64,000 nt of DNA from Deinococcus aetherius (GCF_025997855.1 NZ_AP026562.1:367001-431000), one strand, 5' to 3'; positions 1-8,413 are shown, counted from the stretch's first letter. Made by a program: numbers and translations. The notes: generated from the sequence alone by a model not told the origin.

Positions 1-1
1 G

Positions 2-337
2 CACGGTGAGCTGCACGGCGTACCCCAGCTTGTTGAAGTCCCGTCTCCGCTCTCGCACGAGCAGCAGGTCGGCGGCATCGAGCAGGTCGTGCCGCGAGAG
101 GATGCGCTCGTCGAGCTGCGGGAAGCGGGTGAACTGTTCACGCTGGGCGGAGGTCAACAGCGGCGGGAGAGTGGTCAAGGAAGCCTCCAGGTGTCCCAGT
201 CGCGGGTGCTGCGGCTGTGCGCCGAGGGGCGGTCATATCGGGAGATCGCCCGCGAGCTGCGCCTGAGCAAGAACACCGTCATGAACATCGTAAAACGCGC
301 TTCCCCAGCAGGGTCCGGGGAGGACGAGGCGGCTTAG
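2..337 (+). CDS. Serine recombinase, C-terminal part (truncated by window edge)
   Basis: The frame is already open at the left edge and ends at TAG 335-337, so only the last 111 or so residues are present and no start codon can be given. The last 45 residues form a helix-turn-helix (SQSRVLRLCAEGRSYREIA then LRLSKNTVMNIVKR), typical of the C-terminal DNA-binding domain of resolvase/invertase recombinases. The catalytic domain would lie upstream of the window. The tail is acidic (GSGEDEAA). A second, different recombinase remnant lies near 3.7 kb. It could also be the HTH of another DNA-binding protein. Confidence 0.5.
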   Translation, partial: HGELHGVPQLVEVPSPLSHEQQVGGIEQVVPREDALVELREAGELFTLGGGQQRRESGQGSLQVSQSRVLRLCAEGRSYREIARELRLSKNTVMNIVKRASPAGSGEDEAA

Positions 338-393
338 CACACAAAAATTGCTAGAGCTTGTCCGCTCCCCGGCAGGGGGTCGCACCGAGAGGG

Positions 394-421
394 CGCCAGA
401 ACCTTGAAAATGGTTCTGGCG
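394..421. repeat. Perfect 10-bp inverted repeat around an 8-bp spacer
   Basis: CGCCAGAACC and GGTTCTGGCG flank the spacer TTGAAAAT. The outer bases resemble the GGTTCTGGC ends of the IS6-family copies elsewhere in this window, and 8 bp is the IS6 target length. It could be a scar of two IS ends meeting, or a terminator-like hairpin between the recombinase and the NmrA gene. Confidence 0.4.
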
Positions 422-478
422 TTGACAACCTCATAGCAGGCCAGTGCAGCTTTCCTGCCCCAGGCTTCGCTGAGGCGC

Positions 479-1327
479 TCACGCCGAAGTCCAAGCCCTT
501 GCCGCGCCCGCCGCGTACGCCGCGAACGGCGTCGCCGGGCGGCCTGTAACCTGGGCAACGGTGCCGGTCACGGTGGCGCCCGCCCCGTCGCGGATGGCCT
601 CCTGGTCCCGCACCACCATGGCCGCGTAGTCGGCCGGGATACCGGAACCCACCAGAATTCCGGTCAACTCGTCCGGAGAAATCTGGCGGTAGCCGATGTC
701 CCGGCCGATCACTTGACCTATGGTCGCCGCAGCCTGCGCGAACGTGAGCGCCTCGGGTCCGGTGACGGCGTAGGTGGCGCCCGAATGCCCGTCCTCCGTC
801 AGTGCGGCAGCGGCGACGGCCGCGATGTCACCAGCATCGACGAGGGCGACCGCACCGCTGCCGGTGACGGAGGCCACTGCGCCCGCCCGCAGAATGCCGG
901 GCAGCAAAAACCCCTCCGAGAAGTTCTGCGCGAACCCCGAGGGCCGCAAAATGGTCCACGCCAGCCCTGAGGCCATCACCTGCCGCTCCACCTTGCGCCT
1001 GCCAGAATCAGGGTCTTCGTTCGGAAATTCGGTGCCCAGGGACGACAGGAGCACCACCCTCGTCACGCCCTCCCGCTCGGCTGACTCGAGAAAAGGCCCG
1101 ACGACGGGCGTGGGGTCCTCCACGAGGTCGGGGGCGACCAGGTAGAGCGCATCGGCACCCCGCAAGGCGGGAAGGTGGGTCTCACGGCGATCCCAGTCGA
1201 AATGGACGCGGCCCTCACCCGCCTTGCGGCTGGCGGCTCGCACCTTCAAACCACTCGCGGTCAGTCGTGGCACGAGGCGGCGACCTGTCTTCCCCGTGGA
1301 ACCCAGAACAAGTACAGTCTCGGTCAT
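479..1327 (-). CDS. NmrA-like NAD(P)-binding oxidoreductase
   Basis: The product is a 282-residue atypical SDR. The N-terminal dinucleotide-binding motif GSTGKTGRR follows the first beta strand, and the LLSSLGTEFPNEDP and ILRPSGFAQNF blocks are typical of the NmrA/ergot-alkaloid reductase-like family. No classical YxxxK catalytic pair is evident, as usual for NmrA proteins, which may sense redox cofactors or reduce quinone-like substrates. ATG 1327 is chosen over the upstream in-frame ATG at 1375 because AGAGGAG precedes it with good spacing. The gene is divergent from the AraC-type regulator starting at 1423, which is probably its controller. The true substrate is unknown. Confidence 0.8.
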   Translation of the reverse strand: MTETVLVLGSTGKTGRRLVPRLTASGLKVRAASRKAGEGRVHFDWDRRETHLPALRGADALYLVAPDLVEDPTPVVGPFLESAEREGVTRVVLLSSLGTEFPNEDPDSGRRKVERQVMASGLAWTILRPSGFAQNFSEGFLLPGILRAGAVASVTGSGAVALVDAGDIAAVAAAALTEDGHSGATYAVTGPEALTFAQAAATIGQVIGRDIGYRQISPDELTGILVGSGIPADYAAMVVRDQEAIRDGAGATVTGTVAQVTGRPATPFAAYAAGAARAWTSA

Positions 1328-1345
1328 GTGTTTCTCCTCTGGCCG

Positions 1346-1363
1346 GCTAGGAACGCTAGGAAC
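1346..1363. promoter_or_regulatory. Tandem 9-bp direct repeat between divergent genes
   Basis: GCTAGGAAC occurs twice back to back in the 95-bp space between the NmrA gene and its divergent AraC-type regulator. AraC-family proteins commonly bind direct repeats, so this is a candidate operator. A TACTCT box 7 bases before ATG 1423 fits a leaderless promoter for the regulator. Confidence 0.35.
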
Positions 1364-1422
1364 GGCCGAGGTCAAGCTACGTGAGCGGCCCGCGACATTG
1401 AATACTTGATACTCTCCAAAAC

Positions 1423-2391
1423 ATGTTCGAGCGTATCGATTCCCTTCCCGATGTGCTCACCCAGGTGTTAGGGGCGGTGCACCTGGGTAGTTCGCTGTCG
1501 GCGCGCACCGAACTCGGGGCCCCGTGGGCGACCCACGCCGGAGGAGTCGGACAACGGGCGGGGTTCCACATCGTGGTCGAGGGGCGCTGCTGGGCGCGGG
1601 CGGACGGAAGCAGCGAACAGGTCGAACTCGGTCCGGGCGACATCGTTCTCTTTCCCCACGGCACGGGCCATACCCTGTGCGACCATCCGGCCACCCCGCC
1701 TATCGAGTTTGAGCCCCTGGTGGCCTCAATACGACCGGGCGAATCGAGGGCCCTGCCGACCGGGGGAAGCGGCCCCTCCACGGTGCTGCTGTGCGGCTCG
1801 TATTCCCTCTCGGCGGACGGCTCGCATCCTCTCCTGCGCGGTTTTCCGCACCTGCTGCACGTACCCGCCGAGGGCGGCCAGGGGAGGGCGCTTCGGGCGA
1901 CGGTTGACCTGCTGGCGGAGGAGGCCCTTCACCCCGGCTCCGGCGGCGGGCTCGTCGTCGGCCGCCTGGTCGATCTCGTGTTCGTCTACGCGCTGCGCGA
2001 CTGGCTGGCCCACCACGCGGACGCCCGGCACCGGAGCTGGTTCGGAGCGCTTCAGAATCCGCTGGTCGGGCCAGCCATCCACGCCATTCATGGCGGTCCG
2101 GCGTTCCCCTGGACGGTGGCGGCCCTGGCCCAGCTCTGCGGCCTGTCGCGTGCGGCCTTTTCCCGCCGCTTTCACCAGGCGGTCGGTGAGCCGCCCCTGA
2201 CGTACGTCGCCCGCTGGCGCATGACGGTGGCGGCCGAACTGCTGGAGGAAGGGACGCGCGTTGCGGACGTGGCCCAGCAGGTGGGCTACGAGAATGAATT
2301 TGCCTTTGCCAAGGCGTTCAAGCGGGTCCGGGGCAGGGCGCCGGGACAGGTTCGCCGCGCCGCGCACTTTAAAGCGCTCCCAGGGGCCTGA
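1423..2391 (+). CDS. AraC-family transcriptional regulator with cupin sensor
   Basis: The 322-residue protein has an N-terminal cupin (AraC_binding/cupin_6-like, residues about 10-190; GFHIVVEGRCW and LGPGDIVLFPHGTGH are the beta-barrel turns) and a C-terminal pair of HTH motifs (residues about 215-315; VAALAQLCGLSRAAFSRRF and VADVAQQVGYENEFAFAKAFKR). The family binds a small molecule in the cupin and activates nearby genes. It is divergent from the NmrA oxidoreductase with a 95-bp shared promoter region. TACTCT sits 7 bases before the ATG and no Shine-Dalgarno is seen, which suggests leaderless translation. The effector cannot be predicted. Confidence 0.85.
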   Translation: MFERIDSLPDVLTQVLGAVHLGSSLSARTELGAPWATHAGGVGQRAGFHIVVEGRCWARADGSSEQVELGPGDIVLFPHGTGHTLCDHPATPPIEFEPLVASIRPGESRALPTGGSGPSTVLLCGSYSLSADGSHPLLRGFPHLLHVPAEGGQGRALRATVDLLAEEALHPGSGGGLVVGRLVDLVFVYALRDWLAHHADARHRSWFGALQNPLVGPAIHAIHGGPAFPWTVAALAQLCGLSRAAFSRRFHQAVGEPPLTYVARWRMTVAAELLEEGTRVADVAQQVGYENEFAFAKAFKRVRGRAPGQVRRAAHFKALPGA

Positions 2392-2695
2392 TACCGGCGA
2401 GGATCAGGGCAGAAGGTCGGACTTTTGGGCAAGGATGACCCGGGGCACGTCCGTACTAGGCTAAACCTAGCAAAGCTCCAGAAACTGGCCAACCGTCGTG
2501 CGAACACGTATTGCTGATGTTCGTGATCACGCAACAGCGTTTCGCAACGCCGGAACCCGCGCCCCATCACGCCATCACCATCGTTGCGCAGACGTCCGGT
2601 ATCGCTTTCCCATCGCCCTAACCCCCTGCCTTACCAAGTCGCAGAGGGAGCGGCTGCGCCCGGGGCTTGCATCTGACACGGTGTGAGGCCGCACA
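2392..2695. other. Intergenic region between AraC and MerR genes
   Basis: No gene was recognised in these 304 bases. A short inverted repeat CTAGG-CTAAA-CCTAG at 2456-2470 could be a weak hairpin after the AraC gene. The last 30 bases carry the GTGAGG ribosome-binding site of the MerR gene. Confidence 0.5.
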
Positions 2696-3523
2696 GTGCA
2701 GGGCGTGACGGTATCCATTGGTGACTTTGCCCGGCTCGGCGGCGTGTCCGTCCGCATGCTCCGCCACTACGACCACATCGGCCTGCTGTTGCCCGCCAAC
2801 GTCGACCCCCAGACCGGCCACCGCCGCTACGCCCTGGATCAGCTCGTCACCCTCAACCGGGTGGTGGCCCTCAAAACGCTGGGCTTCACCCTGGAGGAGG
2901 TGGCCGATCTGATCCAGGGCGGCGTGGCTCCGTCCGAACTGCGCGGGATGCTGCGCCTACGCCGCGCCCAACTGGAACGTCAGGTGCACCATCACCGGCA
3001 CACGCTGGAACGCGTGGCCGCCCGCCTTCGCCTCATCGAACAGGAGGATGTTATGCCCGAGACCGTCCACGTGAAACACATTCCCGCGCAGCCATTGGCG
3101 GCGCTCTCGATGGTGGCCCCAGACCCGAGCCGCCATACGGTGGGGCCACTGGTGCAGGAGCTGTTCTCGAGGGTCGCTGATCACATGGATCACGCCGGAG
3201 GCGACCGCACGACCCCCATCGCCCGCTATGCGCCGGTCTCCACAGGCGGCCCGGAAGTGCGCCTCACCGCCGGGTACGTCGTCGTGGGGGACGCGGTGCC
3301 GGAGCTGGAGTTGGAGCCTCTGGCGGCCGTGGAGGTGGCGGCGGCAGTACATCGCGGCCGCATGGACGGAATCGCCGGCGCGTATCAGGCGCTGGCCAAC
3401 TGGGCGCAGGTCAACGGACGCCAGGCATGTGTGGAGGCGGGGTGCTGGCGTGAAGTGTACTTAGAGGCGAATGGCGAAGACCAGCGGGAATGGCTAGTAG
3501 AAGTCCAGCTTGAACTGGGCTGA
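2696..3523 (+). CDS. MerR-family regulator with GyrI-like effector domain
   Basis: The 275-residue protein has a MerR winged helix at residues 4-75 (IGDFARLGGVSVRMLRHYD, then LLPANVDPQTGHRRY), a helical dimerisation segment at about 80-120 (RRAQLERQVHHHRHTLERV), and a C-terminal GyrI/BmrR-like effector-binding domain at about 125-275 (YAPVSTGGPEVRLTAGYVV, ending in VEVQLELG). BmrR-type proteins activate multidrug-response genes when the C-terminal domain binds lipophilic cations. GTG 2696 is chosen because GTGAGG lies 7 bases upstream; GTG 2705 is possible. No efflux gene is adjacent: downstream is transposon debris. Confidence 0.85.
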   Translation: MQGVTVSIGDFARLGGVSVRMLRHYDHIGLLLPANVDPQTGHRRYALDQLVTLNRVVALKTLGFTLEEVADLIQGGVAPSELRGMLRLRRAQLERQVHHHRHTLERVAARLRLIEQEDVMPETVHVKHIPAQPLAALSMVAPDPSRHTVGPLVQELFSRVADHMDHAGGDRTTPIARYAPVSTGGPEVRLTAGYVVVGDAVPELELEPLAAVEVAAAVHRGRMDGIAGAYQALANWAQVNGRQACVEAGCWREVYLEANGEDQREWLVEVQLELG

Positions 3524-3669
3524 GGATCGCGAGGGGAAAGAGGCCTGTTCCTGCCTGTGATGGCGGCAATTGGGTTGTGGGTTGCGCTTGGTGCGGCCAG
3601 CCAGCAGATCGAGCTTCGCCACGCCTGGCCGCCAATGGCACCTTTACCAGGTGAAGACCCACCAAGTGG

Positions 3670-3951
3670 GCGCACGAGGCTGTCGACACCACCACACCCG
3701 CCGGCCGGATGATGATGCAGATGGTCGGCGCCTTCGCCGAGTTCGAGCGGGCCATGATCCGCGAGCGCACCCTGGCGGGCTTGGAACAGGCCCGGCTGGA
3801 AGGGCGCGTCGGCGGGCGTCGGCGCAAACTCCTCCCGCACCAGGAGCAGGACATCCGCGAGTCGGTGCAGGCCGGGCGGCGCACCGCGGCGCAGTGCGCC
3901 CGGTTGTTCGGCGTGCATCCCAGCACCATCACGCGGCTGCTCCAGCGCTGA
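3670..3951 (+). pseudogene. Serine resolvase remnant (Tn3-type)
   Basis: Only the second half of a resolvase/invertase remains. The sequence from EAVDTTTPAGRMMMQMVGA through FAEFERAMIRERT is the highly conserved end of the serine-recombinase catalytic domain and its long E helix. A C-terminal HTH follows (AAQCARLFGVHPSTITRLLQR). A stop at 3652-3654 and the lack of any recognisable N-terminal domain (no catalytic Ser region) show truncation. The ATG at 3709 would give an 80-residue fragment with no active site. It sits beside pieces of a Tn3-type transposase, where resolvase genes normally lie. Confidence 0.75.
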
Positions 3952-3953
3952 GT

Positions 3954-4039
3954 GCCGCGCACACCGCCCCTGGACGCCCGAAGCCCTCGCCCAGCACCTC
4001 ACCCTGACCCCCGGAGAACGGGCCTTCCTCGCGTTGTAG
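3954..4039 (+). pseudogene. Possible N-terminal remnant of a Tn3-family transposase
   Basis: Directly after the resolvase stop, one frame reads HRPWTPEALAQHLTLTPGER then AFLAL and a TAG. This resembles the first helices of Tn3 TnpA (the DUF4158-like start: PE-LA-H-TLTP-ER). It is frame-shifted relative to the GTG at 3954 and stops at once, so at most it is debris. Resolvase followed by tnpA in the same direction is a common Tn3 order. The call rests on a short resemblance. Confidence 0.3.
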
Positions 4040-4043
4040 CCCC

Positions 4044-4067
4044 AAGCGCCCGAAAACGTCCGTTAAG
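4044..4067 (+). repeat. Tn3-like terminal inverted repeat, inner end
   Basis: CGAAAACGTCCGTTAAG (4051-4067) matches the inner half of Tn3-family 38-bp ends, which finish in ...ACGTTAAG or ...CGCTAAG. It lies 14 bp from the stop codon of the transposase C-terminal remnant on the minus strand, exactly where a terminal repeat is expected. The outer GGGG is not visible and no partner end was found. Confidence 0.35.
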
Positions 4068-4080
4068 CCCGGGCCTGTGC

Positions 4081-4284
4081 TCAGGAGCGGAGGCGGGCGA
4101 GGTCGAAGTGGTCACGCCCAAAGGGGTTGATGTGCTTACGCAGCAGCGGGGTTATCAGGGCCAGCACCTCCTCCGGCAACTCGTGCCCCTCGGCCCTACC
4201 CAGGGCGAGCATTCTCAACGGCCCGCTTTCCTCCCTGTGCACGGCAACGGGGCGACTGCACCTCTGTTCCTCTCCACCCCCCAT
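4081..4284 (-). pseudogene. Tn3-family transposase, C-terminal remnant
   Basis: The reading frame ends in LRKHINPFGRDHFDLARLRS. The block EVLALITPLLRKHINPFG resembles the extreme C-terminus of Tn3 transposases (segments of the form LxxLSPxxxxHINxxG). Only about 50 residues are recognisable, and the catalytic DDE core is absent. A Tn3-like end lies just past the stop. Orientation is opposite to the resolvase remnant, so the transposon was rearranged as well as truncated. Assignment is by motif resemblance only. Confidence 0.4.
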
Positions 4285-4599
4285 TCGAAATTTGCAGAGT
4301 GATGGAATAATAGTCCCATCACTCTGCTATTGTGACGGGGTGGTTGTCCCATCACTCTGCTCCGTCGATGGGATAGTGGTCCCACAACCTCAGAGGAGAC
4401 ACGGATGCACATCTTCGTCACTGGTGGTACCGGCACCATCGGCACCCCCGTCATCGCCGAACTGCTCGCTGGCGGCCACAGCGTCTTGGCGCTGGCCCGC
4501 TCGGATGCCTCCGCGCAGGTCCTTGAGCGCGCGGGCGCTGAAGTCCTGCGCGGTGCACTAGTGGTCGACCACGGACAAGAGAAGGTCTAAGATGAGGGT

Positions 4600-5714
4600 A
4601 TGGGACGGCGGAAGCAGTTTGTCGTGACGCTCAGCGATGAGGAGCGTCGTCAACTTACCGACATGACGCGAAAGGGCGTGATCAGTGCGCGGGTCATGAC
4701 CCGCGCACGTCTCTTGCTTCTGGCTGACCAACAGTTGAAGGATGATGACGTGGCCGAGCGGCTGGACATCAGTCATTTGACGGTCGCCAGCATTCGGAAG
4801 AAATACACCCAAGGTGGGCTGCAAGCCGCCTTGTACGAGAAGGCTCGTCCGAAACCGCCGTCAAAACTGGGTCCTAAGGAGACAGCAATCCTGATTGCAG
4901 AAGCCTGTTCAGGAGGTCCAGATGGGCAAGCCAAGTGGACCATGCAACTCCTTGCAGATCGTTTGGTGACGCTGGGCGTAGTGGAAAGCATCAGTGATGA
5001 GACGATCCGGCGAACACTGAAAAAAACGACTTGAAGCCCTGGCAAGTCCAGAGTTGGTGCATCGCCAAAGTCGGCGCTGATTTCGTCTGGCGCATGGAAG
5101 AGGTGCTGGACACGTACGCTGAGCCGTATGATCCACTGTACCCCGTGGTCTGCTTCGACGAGAAGTCCTATCAATTGTTGGCGCACATCACTGAACCGCT
5201 TCCACCCGTGCCGGGACACCCGGCACGGGTGGACTACGAGTACAGGCGTTGTGGAACGGCCAATCTCTTCATTGCTTTTGAACCCTTGACCGGGCAGCGG
5301 ACAGTCACCGTGACCGAACGTCGCAGCAGCGAGGAGTTCGTGGCACAAATGCAGGCTCTCCACTTGCGCTACCCCGAGGCGAAGACAATTCGCCTGGTGC
5401 TGGACCAACTGTCCACGCACACGCCGTCCTCGTTGTACCAGCACCTCCCGCCCGACGAAGCAAACGCCTTGAAGAGGCGGTTTGAATGGGTCTACACGCC
5501 GAAGCACGCTTCCTGGTTGAACATGGCGGAGATGGAATGGTCAGTTTTGGAGCGACAGTGCTTGAGACGACGGTTGGCAACCTCTGAGGAACTCAACAAT
5601 GAAGTCAAAGCCTGGGAAGCGGATCGAAATGCTCGGTCAGTTAAGGTGAGCTGGCAATTCAATACAGACAAGGCACGAGTGAAATTAAGCCGCCAATATC
5701 CGTCCCAAAATTAG
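4600..5714 (+). CDS. IS630 transposase made by -1 frameshift (two frames)
   Basis: Frame one (4600-5034, 144 residues) carries the N-terminal HTH domains (DVAERLDISHLTVASIRKK). Frame two (to 5714) carries the DDE catalytic domain: VVCFDEKSY (Asp 1), LVLDQLSTH (Asp 2) and WLNMAEMEWSVL (Glu). The frames join at a run of seven A at 5020-5026: reading ctg aaa aaa, slipping back one, then aac gac ttg aag gives KKNDLKPW, the sequence expected at this point in IS630 transposases. A TTG at 5031 could alternatively start the second frame. The fused product would be about 371 residues, normal for the family. The protein probably remains active, as both ends and all catalytic residues are intact. Confidence 0.88.
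5020..5026 (+). other. Slippery A7 site for programmed -1 frameshifting
   Basis: Seven consecutive A followed by C lie exactly at the junction of the two transposase frames. Slipping back one base here joins the HTH half to the DDE half without losing conserved residues. A-rich slip sites of this type are common in IS630 and IS3 elements. Confidence 0.6.
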
Positions 5715-6530
5715 GCCTAGCTATGTCTGTGGTTATCCACTAGCTGATCTGTCCATCTTACGGGAAGGCGCGGCCCGGTCCGACGGAGTGGTCAGTTTGG
5801 CGTTCAGCCGCGACTACGGCACACTTGAGGCGGTCACACAGGGCGTCGCCGAGGAAACCGCCGCTCTCACCGTCCTGGGAGAGGCGCTCATCGGGAGCAA
5901 CCGACCCATCGTCGCGGTGTCGGGGACGCCCGGGATTCCGGGCCGCGCCTCCACCGAGGCTGACCCGCTTCCGACAGAAGGGCCCGTCGGTGGACGAGCG
6001 CTGGCACAGATGGCGCTGCTTGATCTGGCCTCACGGGGTGTGCGCAGTGTGACGGTTCGCCTGCCGCGCACGGTTCACAACGAAGGCCAGGGCGGGTTTG
6101 CCGGTCTGTTGACCGACGCGGCGCGGCGCACTGGGGTGTCCGGTTACCCAGGTGACGGGACCCAGCGCTGGCCGGCGGTGCACGCGCTCGACGCCGCCGT
6201 CCTGTTCCGGTTGGCCCTGGAGTCGGCACCGGCGGGGACGTCCTGGCACGCCGTCGCCGATGAGGGTGACGCGGTGCGAGACATCGCGGCGGTGATTGGC
6301 CGGCGTTTGGGGCTGCCCGTCGAGCCGGTGCCGGAGGAGAGTTTCGGCCCGTTCGGCTCGATTTTCGCCATGGATCAGCCGGCCTCCAGTGCCTACACCC
6401 GCAACAGCCTGGGATGGGAGCCGACGCACCCCAGCCTCCTCGAGGATCTGGAAAACGTTCAGCCCTGACTGACTGCCCTGATTTGCCACACCGCAGGGCC
6501 GGTCAGGGCGTCTTCCCCAGGAGGCCGGGG

Positions 6531-7124
6531 TCACTCGCGGGGACGAAAGCTCAGAGACAAGCTCGCCATGCGCAGGTCCTCAAGGGCAGTCAGGACATAC
6601 GGTGCGAGTCCTTCACCGTCCGCGCGGTCGTCTTCAGACCACTGGGCGTAGCCCCGCTTGAAGGCAAGCCCCCCCATTTCGCCCGCGAGATGCGCGGTGG
6701 GCTCTGGGACGCCGCGCGCGATGAGCGCGGCGGTCATGGCCGCCGCGAGACCGACACTTTTCAGGGCGTCTCGCTCCTGAAGTTCGGTGCTCGTTGCCAC
6801 TGCGGCTTTGAGGCGGGGGCCGAGTTGACGGTTCACCGGCCCCATGACGCTGGAGGCGCGCTCGAGACCCGCGGCCACCGCTTCGAGCGGGCTGGCGTCT
6901 GCCGCCGCCTCCGCAATGCCGCCCGCGAGTAACCGGCTCAGCGTCTCCTGGCCAGCAACCAGGAGTTCACGCTTATCGGGGAAGTGTCGAAAAAACGTGC
7001 TTTTGGTGACGCCGGCGCGCTCGGCGATCTGCGCCACCGTCGTGGCGTCGTACCCCTGCTCGGCGAACAGATCGACGGCCGCGATGATCAGTCGCTCATG
7101 TGCCCCGGGCTGCCATCGGGCCAT
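6531..7124 (-). CDS. TetR-family transcriptional regulator
   Basis: The 197-residue protein has an N-terminal TetR HTH at residues 10-55 (LIIAAVDLFAEQGYDATTV, then ERAGVTKSTFFRHFPDKREL) and a helical ligand-binding C-terminal domain. TetR proteins repress adjacent genes until a ligand binds. It is convergent with the split SDR gene, an arrangement common for SDR/TetR pairs. The promoter side faces an IS4 copy whose end lies about 100 bp upstream, so expression may have changed. The start ATG 7124 gives a standard family length. Confidence 0.9.
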   Translation of the reverse strand: MARWQPGAHERLIIAAVDLFAEQGYDATTVAQIAERAGVTKSTFFRHFPDKRELLVAGQETLSRLLAGGIAEAAADASPLEAVAAGLERASSVMGPVNRQLGPRLKAAVATSTELQERDALKSVGLAAAMTAALIARGVPEPTAHLAGEMGGLAFKRGYAQWSEDDRADGEGLAPYVLTALEDLRMASLSLSFRPRE

Positions 7125-7224
7125 GCCAGGAGTATAAGGTGTCCCCTGGCGAAGGCCGAATCTTCGACCTGGGTCACTTTCGGAACTGCCTGGGACGTTG
7201 TTGAAACCCTGAATGGTCCATCAA

Positions 7225-8413
7225 CTGACATCTTGCAATTTAGGTTGAGGGGACGGGAAGTGCATGCTGGAAGGCGTCGAGCGCGTCCAGCTCCAGTTGG
7301 AGTGCTTGACGACGCACATCGGGGACGAACGAGAACCGTACGGTTCTCGCCAGATCGCCCCAGTCGGGCCACATGCCTGCTCTCCCCACAGGCAGATCGA
7401 GGTTCTGGAGATGGCAGAGGAGGAAGGCTGTCCCAGAGAGGCACCACCAGCGCATCACCCCCTGTTTGCTGTGCTGGGCGAAGCGTTCGAGCCCAAAGCG
7501 TCCCTTGACCGTTTTGAAGAAGGCTTCGATCCGCCACCGGCACTTCCCCAGCCGAGCCAGGTACTTGCCCCCCAGATCGAGATTGGACATCACGAAGCGT
7601 TGTTCAGGCTCTTTGTTGCGGTAGAGCCAGACCCAGGAGACGCACATGGTGTGGTCAAGCCCTGTGGGCTTGACCAGGCTCCCCCGGACCATCAGGTCAC
7701 GGACCTGCCGCCCACCCTCCAGTTTCCGGGTGCAGCGCACGCCGACCACGATGTCGAGGCCACGGGCGAGAACGCCCCGAATAAACTCGGCACTCTCGAA
7801 GCCCCCGTCTGCATGCAGACGGGGACGCCGTTTTCCAGACATCAGGGCAGAAGGAACGGTGCGGAGCAGCTTCAACGCGAGCTGCGCGGGGGAAGGGGTC
7901 CCCTTCCCCCGCCAGATTTGAAAAGCCCAGGGCAGACGAAGCTGCCCGCAGCACAGGTACAACACCACCAGGTGAACGCCGTGGACGCTGTTGAAGGTGT
8001 GAACCCAGTCGGCAAGTTCGCTGAACTTGCCGGTCTTTTCCAGGCTGGTCAGGTCCACCAGCAGTTCCAGCCGAGGGCGCTGGTGGGGCTGCTGTCGCCA
8101 CCAGTCCTGCACCGTCTCCAGGGCGTGCTGACGCAACACTCGGCACAGGTGCCGGGTGTCCCAGACCGCGTGATTGAGGAAGCGGCTGAGAGCTGAGGGA
8201 GATTTGACGGTGGCCCGTTGGGGTAGCGGTCTACCAGAACCATCCAACAGCAGGTCGAGGAAGACCTCGAACGACTCCCGATGCTGCTTGCGGGAAAAGC
8301 AGGGCAGGATGTCAGAATACAACCGTCTGGAACGCTGTTCTTTTGGGTTCACACCCCACAATGGGGCCAAAAGGGCGTTCCAGACGTCCTTTCCCTCAAC
8401 TGCAAGATGTCAG
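7225..8413 (-). mobile_element. IS4-family insertion sequence
   Basis: The 1.19-kb element has inverted ends CTGACATCTTGCA (7226-7238, and reverse complement at 8401-8413); TTGAGGG also recurs just inside both ends. One transposase gene fills it. No direct target duplication is apparent (GTCCATCA left, TTAGGTTT right), so ends may have been rearranged or the exact boundary is a few bases off. It lies between the TetR gene and the photolyase/UDG fusion gene, whose start codon is 55 bp beyond the right end. Confidence 0.85.
7240..8370 (-). CDS. IS4-family transposase
   Basis: The intact 376-residue DDE transposase shows the family signatures: DLTSLEKTGKF (first Asp), LHADGGFESAEF (second Asp), and the R-x3-E-x6-K-type signature in CRWRIEAFFKTVK with the catalytic Glu. 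It cuts and pastes its own element by binding the CTGACATCTTGCA ends. No frameshift or stop is seen, so the element is probably mobile. Transcription runs away from the photolyase gene. Confidence 0.9.
   Translation of the reverse strand: MAPLWGVNPKEQRSRRLYSDILPCFSRKQHRESFEVFLDLLLDGSGRPLPQRATVKSPSALSRFLNHAVWDTRHLCRVLRQHALETVQDWWRQQPHQRPRLELLVDLTSLEKTGKFSELADWVHTFNSVHGVHLVVLYLCCGQLRLPWAFQIWRGKGTPSPAQLALKLLRTVPSALMSGKRRPRLHADGGFESAEFIRGVLARGLDIVVGVRCTRKLEGGRQVRDLMVRGSLVKPTGLDHTMCVSWVWLYRNKEPEQRFVMSNLDLGGKYLARLGKCRWRIEAFFKTVKGRFGLERFAQHSKQGVMRWWCLSGTAFLLCHLQNLDLPVGRAGMWPDWGDLARTVRFSFVPDVRRQALQLELDALDAFQHALPVPST

Larger units (their letters stand above)
4561..5740 (+). mobile_element. IS630-family insertion sequence with TA duplication
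   Basis: The 1180-bp element has imperfect terminal repeats: left GTGGTCGACCACGGACAAGA, right (reverse complement) GTGGATAACCACAGACATAG. It is flanked by TA at 4559-4560 and 5741-5742, the target duplicated by the IS630/Tc1 superfamily. It carries one frameshifted transposase and nothing else. The reading frame of the host gene closes exactly when the element and one TA are removed. Confidence 0.92.
4405..6468 (+). pseudogene. SDR-family NAD(P)-binding gene split by an IS630 element
   Basis: The gene starts at ATG 4405 (GAGGAG upstream) with the Rossmann motif TGGTGTIGTPV, runs to codon CTA 4558-4560, is interrupted by the insertion, and resumes in frame at 5743 as ADLSILREGAARSDGVVSLA, ending at TGA 6468. 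Removing the element plus one TA copy restores 293 codons with no other lesion, so the interruption looks recent. The family is an atypical SDR (NAD-dependent epimerase/DUF1731-type; VRLPRTVHNEGQGGF and AVADEGDAVRDIA are typical). The TetR gene just downstream and convergent is the usual partner of such SDRs. As it stands no full-length enzyme can be made. Confidence 0.9.
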
